Positions 1-13,700 of a stretch of 64,000 nucleotides of DNA are shown in pieces (positions within the stretch are counted from its first letter, which is position 1; every line of letters starts with the position of its first letter). The translations under genes were made by a program, and so were the position numbers. Below the pieces are notes generated by a model that did no database searches, had not been told where the DNA came from, and saw only the letters and a list, made by a program, of their open reading frames with translations. This DNA comes from Beaufortia kweichowensis (lineage: Eukaryota; Chordata; Actinopteri; Cypriniformes; Gastromyzontidae): positions 2,960,001-3,024,000 of the forward strand of contig CM032806.1 of NCBI GenBank assembly GCA_019155185.1, given 5' to 3'.

Positions 1-1222
1 TTGTAGTGTGTTGACACTTGATGTCCAATGCAAAATTAATCAAGTCTGGAAAAAATTAGAAAAATACAATTAAGACAAAAATGATTGTTTTAAAATGACC
101 TTTAATTTGTTAAACTTCTACATAAAAACTGCCCAGTTTGGCAGACATACAAGACTTTGTCTTTTACAATATGAATGACTGAAATAAAAGTTCATATACT
201 GCTAAGCATTTGCAAAAAACCACAAGCCTTTCGCACTTCATTTTGGCAGTTTTATGTTTATGAGGTCTTTGAAGGAAGAAATCCAGCAAATTCAAAGCAC
301 AATATACAGAAAAACACATGTCAGTTCTGCAGTAGTGTTTCTTTAGACAATATTAGTCACTTTCAGAAACTATTATTAAACAGCAGCCCAAATCTATCTG
401 GAATGAGGTAAATACTTGTGTTCAACATCGACAAATGAAATCAGAATGATATCGACAGGGTCCAAAATTAACTTTTTGCCAATAACATGTAAAATGACAA
501 CATTTACCAGGCAGAAGTACTTCCTACTGGTGATGAAACTGTATTTTACATTATTTTACTTTAAAAAAACCATTAGAATAATTCCACGGTCTCTGTGGGT
601 AAATGCCACATAAAGACTCATTGACATTAGTTTCATTTCGTTTGCGTAATAAAACAATTATTTCACTGTAAGACACACCACATACGCATTTGAAAAAAGA
701 AACTTCATATGCAAAAGTTGCTATAAAACACATAAAAGTCACTGACAATTATGAGATCATTTGTCTTTAAAAGCAATCATCTAGGTCATTTACATTATAT
801 CCTCAACTTTAAAACTACTTATTTATTTGCCATTTTACTGACATTTTAATTTTGGACTCTGGACATTGATCATTCGAAAAAAAGTCTCAAAAGAAGAATC
901 TAAAACAGTGTAAACAATTTAAAAGATTGGGGGTGTAGACAGGTGACCATGCAGATCTTTTTTTAAAAAGAAAAAAGAAACACTCAAGATACAGTAGATA
1001 AGAAAAAAACAGGCACAAACACGATTTAAAAAGCTTAAGTTCAACCGTCAGAAGTCGAGGGCTTGAACTTGATGGAGAGCTGGACCTCCTAAGACTGGCA
1101 CACACACATAGAGACAGGGCAAGCATGCATGCGTCCAAACACAGCACCAGCTGAAGACCACCATCAACATCTACTGAATCACTGCACCACTACAGCTACA
1201 CCACACACACACAGCCACATCC

Positions 1223-1482
<260 letters not shown>

Positions 1483-2030
1483 AAGTTTCACATTTGAAAA
1501 AAATTGATAAATATTGAGAAAACAACTAAAGTAGAAAAGATGAGGTGAGGAAAAAGAAAGAAAAACAGCTAGAACAGAATGAGAAAGAGACACCACACGC
1601 TGAAGATGTAAATTAATAAAAGAGAAAGTGAAACAAAGAGAAAAAGAAAGCAGTTGTTGGACACTGATTAAGAGAGATAGAGACATAAGCACTATTCAGA
1701 AAGGATTACTTTTCGATTCTTTTAAAATGACTTAGTTTAGATTTACAATATTAACAGGATATCTTGTCATTTCATCTCCTGAACATCAGGCATGCACTTT
1801 AAATCAATTTAAAATTTGTCAATTTAAAATGATGAATTTTATTTCATTTCACTGCAACTTGTACACTTGATGTAAGTGACAAATAAAATCTTGAATCTAC
1901 AGTAGTGTTCATTTTGGTATGCTGCGTTGTGCAAAAAAAAGTGGAATATACAGATATTTTCTTAATTTGATTTGAATTCTATTACCACTGTATTTAAACA
2001 TGAAAACTTGTCCCGTCTGAAAAGTGAAAC

Positions 2031-2084
<54 letters not shown>
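2031..2084. repeat. Short (GA)n/(CT)n microsatellite
   Basis: A 54-bp GA run, the second such tract within 0.6 kb of the longer one and in the same orientation. It also lies in the fnbp1 3' region. Confidence 0.95.
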
Positions 2085-2086
<2 letters not shown>

Positions 2087-4783
2087 TCTGAGACACATGT
2101 GAGACGACAGAAGAGAAGGTGTGAAAGTGTAGGGTGCGGCTGTGGCGTGTGCACACATCACAGGAAGAAAGTGTGTATGAGCGAGTGGGTGAGCGAGCGA
2201 GTGAGTGAGGTGACAGATCTTTCTTCCCTGTGAGGACAGAGAGTGAGAGAAGATGCTTACCGCTTCACCTGCCATGAAGAACTATTCATCTACAACAGCA
2301 CCTCACTGAGCAAATGGAGGGGAATATTATGCATTTATTATCATACTAATAATAAATACTGCATTTACATTTCCTGATGGAAATAACAGTGCTTGCAAGG
2401 CAGGAAAGGAATAGTGATGAAGAAATAGGTTTGGGTTAAAAAAAAGCAGTACATGGAATACTTGATTCGTCCGTCGTGACATTCCAAGATATGTCATTCC
2501 CAGATAACAAACGCTCAAAACGAATAACACAGGCTCATCCGGGTACTGCGAAAAATAATTTACTTATAATAATTTACTTAATATGCAGAATAACAGATGA
2601 GATTATATTAGAAATGATTAAACCAAATTGTCTGTTCATCTTGTTTACTTTTACAGACACAAAAAGGGCAGAAAAAGTTATAAATTGGTTAAAAATGACA
2701 ATTAATTATGCAAATATTACAATGATTTCATTGCTGTGTGTTTTATTTTGAATGCTGAACATTTTATCTGTGTAAAAGATTTTAGTGAAATCAGACTTTT
2801 GGTCCTCGTCTATTAGCTAGTGTATACTTTTAGCAAAACACAATTAAAATATACATGTTTTTGTCTTTAAAAAACATTCATTCTTAAATCCTAAATCATG
2901 CAAAAGTCACAGTCATGATGATGCTGGGGGTTGCCAGGGTGTTACTGAGAGGTTGCCAAGTTGTTGTAATTGTTTTTATTCACAACAGCCCACAATTCTG
3001 GCAGAGTTCTGCATCAAACTTCCAAATTCTATAAAAAGTATGTCAACACACAGAGAAGAAAAAGCAGTTCCAAGATTTCTTTAGAAACTGTGAAGATTTG
3101 CTGCCTTGCAAGCACTTTACTAAATGAACAAAGAAAAAACTAGGCTAATACTGTATCCCACCTTCATCCCCCACATTTTCATAGTTTGATAATTTCACAG
3201 AACCAAACAGTCTGCACTGACAAATATGTATTAAATCTAATGTCTTCATGAGGAAACTCCTCTGGGCTCTGAAGCAAAGCCAGGCAACAACAATGTACAC
3301 GTACATGACACATGATGTGTACCTCTGCAAACAAACCTAAGAGCTCTGGTCTGACAGCAAGCGGCTACAGCACACGGCTAAATATTCTAGATCCGTACGA
3401 GAAGCAAGCGTTTGCAAATAATCAGCACGCTAGGCGTGAAAAAGTCTGGATTTGTTTTCGTTCACGTGTCGGAGGAGAGGGTTCGCGTTAAAAAGGCAAT
3501 TTTCCTGTCCCCCATAAGCCATTTCTCTGACTACAGTAACAAGAGGAAGATGTTTGACGCAAGGACGCTTGCCCTGCCACTCCTGTGCCAGCCAAACACT
3601 TAGGGATCTGCAAGAAAGAAAACAGAAAGCAAAAGCAAAAAAGAAACAAAAGAAAAAACATCACACAAGACATGTTAGACGTGTTGCATAAGATTTCGAT
3701 TCAATGACATTCCTTTACAATCGTTGATAGATCTGATTCACACACGGCAACGAAATTAGGGTTCAAAACGTCCCACATAGTATAAACCCACAACGCTGTG
3801 GGAATTAAAGATCTTAAAAACCATACAAAACTCTTAATATTAAGCAACCGATGCATATTTAACAGCTGCATATAAAGCTTATGAACAAATGAAACATTTG
3901 TTAAACAGCGATGAAAAGCCTGTCTGTTTTTAAAACATGCATGTATTCCTGAAATATTTCTATTAAACGTTCTGTTAGTTTTCCATGCTGGTCAGTGTAC
4001 GAATAACATGCAAGCACTTTTATTTGCGTAACTACACAGAGAGGCTTTGCGTTTTCTATGGGCTCATGATTATATTTTTACTTCAAAAGCTGATCTTTTT
4101 TGTACAGCAGTAACTGCAAAGCTAGAGATAGATGCATGCAATCATTTTTACTTTTCATGATATACCGGAAAACCGGAGGTGATTTGCTGTGAGGGAAAGA
4201 AAATCCCGAATATTCATGAGGTACAAGCATTTACAGTAAAGCAAATGTACCTGAGAAAATATTATTCTATTTCATCTGTCATGCAAAAAAATTTCAGTGT
4301 CTTAAAAAATTACAATTAAAAACACACTTTTCATATTTTGAGGCCACGTTTCACGGCAGATAGTGTTCATATTTATTGCCAGAAGGTTAAAGTATTTGCT
4401 TTTTCTCTCATGACATCTCTTTGTCATTTACTTTGATTGCTTGTATATCGTAAAAGAAATATGAATAAACCGTGAGTAACAGTAAACAAATACGCAAAAT
4501 ATGAACATGATATGTTCACGTAATATGCCATAATGTTAAATATCAACATGATATGTTGGTAAACCAGCCATTTCCATCCAAATAACACAACGGCTGTGTC
4601 TTTATTGCCTACAGTAGTTTGCTCTTATGGATGCAAAACATATTCAACATTAAGGGTAAAATAATTCCAAATATAAATACAGAGCAGAAGTGTGCAAACA
4701 GGAAGTGCTCTGCTGTCTGCTTCCTCTTTTAAATGAGGATGACACGCTCTCGTCTGATGTATGTACAGTTAAACCACGTGGGA

Positions 4784-7700
4784 TTATATGTATGTCATAG
4801 CACCTTTGGCACTCGTGTCCAAAAAGAGTTTGATGTAGGATGTGGGCACGTATCCTTCCTCGTCCTCGTTTCTGCGAACCCGAGTCCAGCCGTCACCCTT
4901 GTCCTCCTCGATGACGTACAGCATCTCCCCCTCGCCCATGGATATGGTACCCTCGTTCTGACCTATAGACATTAAAATTAACTTACAAAAGTGATGTAAC
5001 AGTATACATTACTTCCCTGAGAAAAACACAACGTTTTTACCTTCAAATGGATAAAGTGCCTTGCATGTCCCAATAGTGGGTAAAGGTTCATCGTCAAACT
5101 CTTCATCAAACTCTGTGCTGCGGGATTTGAACTGCATGCCGGTCTCGTTGCTGTGGTCTTCCGTGTAACTGCCATCCGGACTATGTACAGAAGACATGCA
5201 ACACGTAAAACAAACAAAATTAACTTTAACGTTACAGTTGGATTGTACGTTTGTGTCTCACTGTGCTGAATTGTGGCTAATACGATTGTCAGATTGCTGT
5301 AAAAGTGTGTTAATTGTGTTGGACGGGTCATATAGTCTTTATTTAGTCTTTTGAGTTTTTATGGCACAATTAGTTTTTCTGTCGACTGGACTGACGTGAT
5401 CTGATTTTTTTTCAAGTTGCATATTTCTGACATTAGGATTCTTAAAAACGATGTGCAACGTTTAATAGTTTTGATCACATTTTATTCTTATTATATCTTA
5501 AGGTATTTTGCCATTTTAAAATTTACTGGATTTCTCATGCGTCATTGTGACCGGGTACAACTTTCAGATCACCCAACAGTCATCATTGATGTGTAATGTG
5601 CCTAAATGTGTTCAGAAAGTGCAAAAAAAATTACTAAATTAATATTCTATTAAGAGTTACATGTTTGGTATGACACCATTAATGAACTGCAACAGTGTCA
5701 ATCGTGATTAAAATAGTCTTATGTATCCCATTATCTTCTGTGGCCCTACTGTCTAGGGACTGAAGTACCTCTCTCGGTTTTGACCGTAGTTGTTAGTAAG
5801 AGGCGTGTTTCCCTGCGAGTCAAAATGTCCGCTCTGTCTCTGAGGTTCAGATCCCTTTTCAAGTAACTTTCTCTCCACCTCCGTCAGCCAGCCCTGAGAA
5901 AACACAAACATCAGCCACTTTATTTCCCATCATCCCTTAACAGAAGCCTTAAGATAAAACTACTGAATATTTCACATCAGAGATTCTTAAATGACTCAAA
6001 TTAGAACCAAACGTGTTCAACATAGAAAGTAAACAAAAAGGTCTTTTTAAAATATTACTATTTTAATAATAAATATTTAATAAAATTCACTGAACAAAAA
6101 AAAATCAAGTGAAAGTGTATTTAATAGTTGTGTTTTCTTACTTGAGTATGTCTTACCTCAAATTTCTGCGCTTCAAGCTGCAACTTTTCCAAACTCTGTG
6201 TGATCTCTTCTAATCGTGGATCTATACTGTCTGGATCCCCTAAGTGAGGATTCTTAATGTAAACATCTTTCATTTTAGTCAAAGCATCCCTGCAAATAAA
6301 CAGAAGAGAGGAATAATATAGAAACATGTACATACAAAAACCAGAAAGGTTAATGCTATCACAGGCACAGCAGTTATGGTTTGATTTACCTTTGATCCAT
6401 CTCTTTCTGGATGTCCTTGTTGATGTCATTGAGTTTGGCCTGAAGTTTTTTCCTTCTCTGTTCAGGTGGTAGATGACTATAGTCCTCTTGACCTGTTCCC
6501 TGCAGACACATCAATGAACCACACAAACTCAAAATACTATAATAAGAACATGGCTTTTATTTACATTTTATTCAAATTCTATTCAATTATATAATAGCAA
6601 ATATCATTTTTCTATGACATTTTTAATGTAATAATGATTCACTAACAGGATCCCATCTAACAAAAATAATAAGATTTGCTAACATTTAAAACGTTCAGAA
6701 ATTATGTTTTCATAACATAATGGGTATGTTATGAAAACATTATTTCTGAACGTTTTAACAATGTATTCCACTAACAATGTAAGTATTATAACGTTTAGTT
6801 ATAAAATATAATGTTGCTAAAATGCTCTTAACATAAGATAATTCATGACTAAGTATTGTATTTTATAAAACTTTGCAACAGGTATATAAAAACGTTTTTG
6901 AGGATTTTTATAGCACATTTTTTAATATTAAATTAAACTTACCAGCTTTAGAGAAAGCTGTGAATGTTAAGACAAGAAAAATGTGTTAGAGAACACAGTT
7001 AATACACACTAAAAAAACACACTGAGTTTAATGATGCTGTTAAGACAAACGGGTTTGGGATGAAGTTGACAATAAAGCATGAGTAAAAGACATCCGAGAA
7101 ACAGAGGTTTTATTTTACACATCGCTTTCTCATCAAACTGAGCTGATGATGTTTAGAGTCATGCAATCCGATCGACCTGTAGGAAAGACACACGACTCAC
7201 CCCGCGCTTCAGACTCCGCAGGCAGTGCATTTTGTGTTTGGTGCTCATGAAGTCATTGAGACGCTGACTCAGAGGCTCCTTGGGCTGCTGCGGGGACTGA
7301 GGGCCGTTGGGAAGACCCTCCGGGGACGGGGAGGTGGGAGGAGGAGGAGGGGGCTGACGGGGTGACGCTAACAAAGACATAAGCTACGGATGAGGGTGTG
7401 ATGGAGCCACATTGAGAAATGGAGGAAAAGATGAAGAGAGAAAAACATTTCAATGTTTAAGTGTGTCATTTGTTAAAACTTTTCTATCGCTTCACAGCAA
7501 CGTTAGCCCACCTGAGGACATGAATTTGGGGCGGGACTATCTGTTTGTCTGACCAATGAGAGACGAGACGAGACGAGCGTTTCAAAACATCATTACGCTG
7601 ACACTCTTCACCTTTAACTATTAAAGAATATTAAGCGCAGTTTAAAATATTTAAGACAATGGGTGTTAAGAAGAGTTCCCTTAAAATAGAACATGTCTAA

Positions 7701-10700
7701 ATATAAAAAGCCAGATATGTCTTGTCAAATTCATGACCTTGGAAGACATACACAGAAATGAGATCTGGTTTTACAAACCTGTCGTTGCGTAAAAAATACC
7801 CGTAAACACACTAATGCATAAACAGCAGTAAGATCACTAATGCATAAAATAATGAAATGTTTATTAACTGGATGTGTGTCCTGGCCGCATGTTGTACCTT
7901 GTTTCTCTTGAGTAAAGGCCACAGTCTGCTTCTGCTTCGGCGTCTGCTTTCTCCACGAGCGTTTAAGAAGCTTGATTCTGACACGGCCCTTTTCATAGAC
8001 ACGCTGTAGTCCTCAAACTCCACATCACCCGGAGGCTCGAAGCCTGATTTATACGACTCTACTACTTGCTTACTGTCCTGAGATTAAAAATAGTAATAAT
8101 AAAAAATATCAGATGGATCCGAATGAATGAATCAGAAGAGTCGTGAATAATGAACTGATTCATCTCTGTTTACTCACCAAAAAATGACTGCTTATAATAA
8201 CTTAAAAAATATATATCCAAAGAATTTCAGAGATTAATTTAGAAACAGGACAGAACAAAGTACAGTTGTACACTGACTTATAGTCCAAAAGTCACAGAAA
8301 GGCTTAAGACTTTGTTGCTAAGCCACTTTAAATCTGCAGCGAAATGCAGCTCGTATGAGTCAATTACTGATGCTGTGGAAATCAGATTCTCCATCTGCCG
8401 CATCTGGACAGCATAACGCTGACCCACGTAAGCGTCGAAAATAGGATTAAGCAAACCCATCAGCCTGTTCGCTGCCAACAACGCATGCATTTGCTAGTGT
8501 TTCATTTTGCTCCACACCAGTTCACCAACTTGTGAAACTGTGGAAACCTTTGTTTTAAAAAAATAAATAAATCCACATGAATTTAACAAAATCTACTAAA
8601 TCTAAACTATATTCTGCACTGCAAGAAAGTGATTTAGATTAAATATTGGATCTTCTGCAATTTGGCTGATCACCAGATGGCAATGTACCATCATTTGAAA
8701 CATCTTAAAGCTGTAACCTACCATTTTAGGCTCTACGGATTCAGCCGCCTTCATCATGCCGTCCAGACACTTGCTGACGATGGGCAGGACTTTACGTTCC
8801 ACCTCCGAGTACGCCCGCATACTCTCTCTCACCCTGGCCACCCGACGCTCCTCCATCTCCTGTATCCTCTGCAGAATAAAAATATTGCAAAATAACCACA
8901 ACTGATATCTAATACCGTTCATCATCTGACTGATACATACTTAAACATTTACAAAATATTTTTTAAGAACCAGTTAACCGATTAATGATGATGTCAGCTC
9001 TTTACAAGACTCAACAAAGAATCACATGTATTTTGCATCCCACATGAGAAAATATTATAGTATACTTAAGTGTTTTTACTATTTACTACAGTTTAGTAAT
9101 ATACTACAGTATACAACAATTTACTATAGTAAATACTAAAGTATACTAAAGCATTTGATCACGTGGGATCCCTATACTCAATCTGTCCAGGCTTTTAGAT
9201 AACGAGCATTAAAGTTTTATTGTACCTATTCATTTCACTATGATTTTATTATTTGACATGGCCTTACTCAGGTTATATTTTCAAGGAATGTTCTTTACAT
9301 TATTTTTTATAGAAAACAATGACTTAAGCTTTTTACAGACAGGGTCACAAATGATAAAGTAAATGACCTGAAAGATGTGTGGTATGAGAGTGTAGTAATG
9401 CTCATGCTGGTCCTTGTTGAATTTCTGCAGATAGGTCAGGTACTCATTTTTACTGTCCTCTGCTATCTGATGCCTCATCTGAGCCTGCTGCTTCGCCTGG
9501 AAACACAGAACGCAAGAGAGAGACAGAGAGAACGACATGAAGATGTTTCCTATGAGAACGTAAAGAGCAAGGACTAACAAATAAAACAATTGCTTTTATT
9601 ACATAACACGAACAAACAAACGCTGAGAGCCACTTAACATATTACAGAAAACATGTGTACTGTGATATCACATTCAGATCTACACACTAAACCAAAGGCT
9701 CTGTGCGCGAGTGAGGATAAACGAACAACGCAAACATCACGGATCAAACACATAAATACAGTCATATGATGTGTCACAGGAAAGAGCACAGTTTTTTCTG
9801 ATTCATTCTCTACATTATTTTAATTGTTTCGATAGTGATCAGAACAGTGAGCGTGAGATGCACACAATCTTTCGAAAAATTTATTTTATATAATGTTGTA
9901 TTAATTTTTATCATTTGACAGCTGGTCCTTTCATATTTACATTTTGCAATGAGCTGTGGGTTAGTTGTTGGTTGAATCGCCACATGGGGGCGCTAGTATT
10001 CGTGTTGGATTAAATATAGAGGAAAAAGTCTTACTGCATATTCAAAACAAAGTCAAATTCCAAAACAAACTTAAAAAGGACACTATTTGCATATTGTTAT
10101 TAAATGCTGAGCAGAATAAACTATGTACCACCTACTATTTTGCTAAAACAAAACAATACTGAAGAAAATTTTTGAAGAAAAGTTAAACGTACTGCAGGAT
10201 GTTTTTTTTGCAGTTGTATATATGATTTGTTTTAAAAGCAGAAGTAAAACTGGGTACTTTATGCAAACAGAGAATGACATACATATAATATGCTACAGAA
10301 ATATTAAGAGCAGTATGATATTTACAAATGAGCCCGTGCAACAGTGATTATAAAACACAAGAAATGATTGGGAACTTGTTGTTGAAATGGGACTTTATAT
10401 ATTTATATATCATCATATGTCCTTATATTACTCTCAACCACAATAGCATTTCAAATAAATAGCATAAAATCAAGTACGTGTAAGGAAACAAATCTGCAAA
10501 ACCACTAACTCTACTAAAATATTTTATGAAGTGAAATACTGTGAGATAGAAAAACAGATGAGGACAATGAGAACATGATGGTTTCCCAACAATGTGTGAA
10601 AAGTCAAATACACACACACACAAAGGACAATGAATGTTGAAACTTGTTGATACATGAATAATGTAATTTTCAATGGTTCACAGACCACACCACACATTCA

Positions 10701-13700
10701 TCATGCTTTACTAACTTACTAAACACATACACCTGCTTCAAAATGTATTTGGACACTTAAAGTCACACATAATGTATGAATGTCATTGCATTAGATAACA
10801 AAATATCAAACCACTGGCTCCGGTAAACAAATGATCTTGATCTTTTCTGAAAACTAACAGTAGCGATCTGGTCCTGAGGTGATTTTTGGTGGGTTGTCCT
10901 AACAGAGTAACCCCAGTTCAGTTCATCACATGGACATGTTACCATAATTTACCATAAGAAAGTGTCCAAATACTTTTTGCCATAATTTGAATAAAATCAT
11001 CTATTTTATTAATTCACGTAAAACCTTCTGCTTAAAAAAAGTAATTAGTTTGTAATTAGTATATATTTTTTCAAATTATTAATATTGTTGCTGTCAGGCG
11101 AAAAACTTGTATCTTCATCATTTTAAATTTTTTATAAATCATTATAAATAGCCTATAATATAAAACAAATGAAAACAAACTATGCACTTACAAATATGTG
11201 TACTACTGTAACTCTATTTGAGTATAATAATATAATGACACATGAAATTGTTTGACCATAAAATCACAACATCAACAACAATTACTTAATTACTTAAAAT
11301 AAGTATACAGCAGTTCCCGACATACAAGATTTCTGCCCAACAGCGACAATATGCACATGTGTTTCTGTAACATCTAATCATCCTTAAAACAAGATACATT
11401 TATTTGACAAGCAAAAATGATAGGATTAAAGACTTACAGGGTTTACAAAGAATATGTAGAGGTTTACAGTATTTTTTGCAAATAAATGTTCTAATTTTAC
11501 ACATAAATTAGTTCATTAGGTTTTTGCATAAAACATTAAGGATGTTTAGATTTTCTTAACTAAAAAACAAGACTACCAGAATCACAGTTTTTTTGCAGTG
11601 TGCCACTTGGTTTGATATTTTGTTATATAATGCAATGAACATAAAGCACATAGTGTGTACAGACTCGTGAGCTCCTGTGGTTGACAGAAACTGAGCAGTA
11701 TTTCAGTGATTTTGTGAAAGTCGTTTGCTATAACCCTAAAGAGCATAGCGTATTTTTCTAAATAATCCTCCATCCTTATCCATTCTGTACATTTATATAA
11801 AGTGACTACAGAAAAGATTCAGAGGTACGCTGCAAGCAAAGACGGAAACGTAACAAAAGCTACAGTAAAGACGAAAACAAAATTACGACAAACACTCTTT
11901 GTTGATATGGTTATACACCGAACAAACGGCCCACCGACACAGACGACTCTTGATTTAAACCTACCTTGAGAGAACACCGCTTTAAGACATGTTAAAAAAC
12001 AAAGACACAGTATATTAATGTCACAATACTGATAACAGCAGGTACTTCAGAAAACATCTACACAAAACCACATTACAATGCTCTTCGCTTGGGCTAATCA
12101 CTCGTATAACACTCGTAACTTCAAACATATCTTTGAAACAACCTTATAAAGGTGATTCTTTTTCATTCAAATGACCATCAATCTAAACAAACAGCCACTA
12201 ATGCCAAGTAGATTCAATATGTTTAATGTCAAATACAAAATAATGAATCTCAATAATGACACCTAATAAAATCTATGTGTACAATTTATACAATGTTATT
12301 GATTTTAACATTTCCAGCAAAATTATTGTAAAAATATCATGAATATTCAATATATCGTCCAGCCCATTTGCAGAAAATTTCAAAGTATTTACATTTTTAA
12401 AACCGGCCACAAAATGTTTTTTTGTTTGTTTGATAAAAAAATGACCTGATCTGTATCGGCCTAATAAAAAATATTAGCCTAATAAAAAAATTGCACGTGC
12501 TGTTATGTAATGCTTCCCTAATCCAACTGTCCAACTAAATATTTTCTGCAGAGATGGTGCAAGAATGAGAAGAGCAGATTCACTCTGAGTGTCCAAAGCC
12601 TCCCGTCTCTCAACAGAGGAAATCCTCAGCGTCCACACAGACTCACAGCAGAATGACAGCAGTGATGGAGAATGAGAGATGTGACAGCAGCAGTATCTCT
12701 CCTCACACACACACACAAGCTTCATACCTTCTCCACATCCGCCTTAGTCACGTTGATGTCGGCGTCCATCTTGTCGAAGTAATGCTGCGCGCGATCTGCT
12801 TCTTTACAGTCCCGCTCGAATCTCCTCTTACTCTGAAAAAGACACAGAGGAATTTACCTGAAACTGAGCCATCTAAACCTTTTGCATTTTTTATCGAAAT
12901 CATTGAAAAGCTTGCTTTATTATGGTGAAAGCATTTGAACAGATCAAATGAATTAGATTGATTTGATTTCTATTAGCTTTTCACATTTTGCATGATGGCA
13001 AAAGCAGCTTTATTTATAGTGATAAAAGTAAAAACATGCAATTATAAAATATATAGAATGCATGGCATTATGGCCATTTTTAAATAAGATGTGCATTGAC
13101 AAAACTAAATAAAAATAAAGGTTGTGTGCATCAAAATTTTCATAAAATATATGTGTATTAGTGATATGAAACATTAAAATAATCGTTTTTGATACAACTG
13201 CCTTGTTCCTAAATACAAAGTTGACTGAATTAATGACTAATTAATTATATTTAAAGCATTCTGAAGAATGGACAGGACATAAATGTTCACTATAAAACAC
13301 CAATAATGTAACATTATAGCGACAGCAACATGAACATTTATTAAATGGCAAAACTATGCAAATCTTAAATGATTTGAATATTCAAAGTATTTCCAGTATA
13401 GTTAACAGACTTACCGACTCCAACTGCTTCCAGGAATTTTCGATGTGCTGCTGCGCTCGACGGCCATCGTGGAAATGCTTGAAAGAGAAAAACACAATCA
13501 TGCATATAACATATTTTCACTGGTTTATTGGTTTCTTTCTTGTCTGACAGATGGTTCAATATATTGGTAATAACTACATTCTTTTAATATTTATATTGCA
13601 AGTTTGGACTGAAAATGTCACATCCATAATGCTGGAATTGCCCTCATACCTTTGTTAAGGTCTTTGCGAGCTTCATTACATTACACTAGATCTGAAGATT

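Noticed and set aside
7253..7453. Second frame across the proline-rich fnbp1 exon
   Set aside because: It is an out-of-frame reading; the frame giving [16 protein letters not shown] matches FNBP1 and the splice phases.
11940..12000. Possible alternative fnbp1 exon near ctaccttgagag
   Set aside because: It has a donor-like RC sequence but no convincing acceptor or conserved peptide; the flanking exons join in frame without it.
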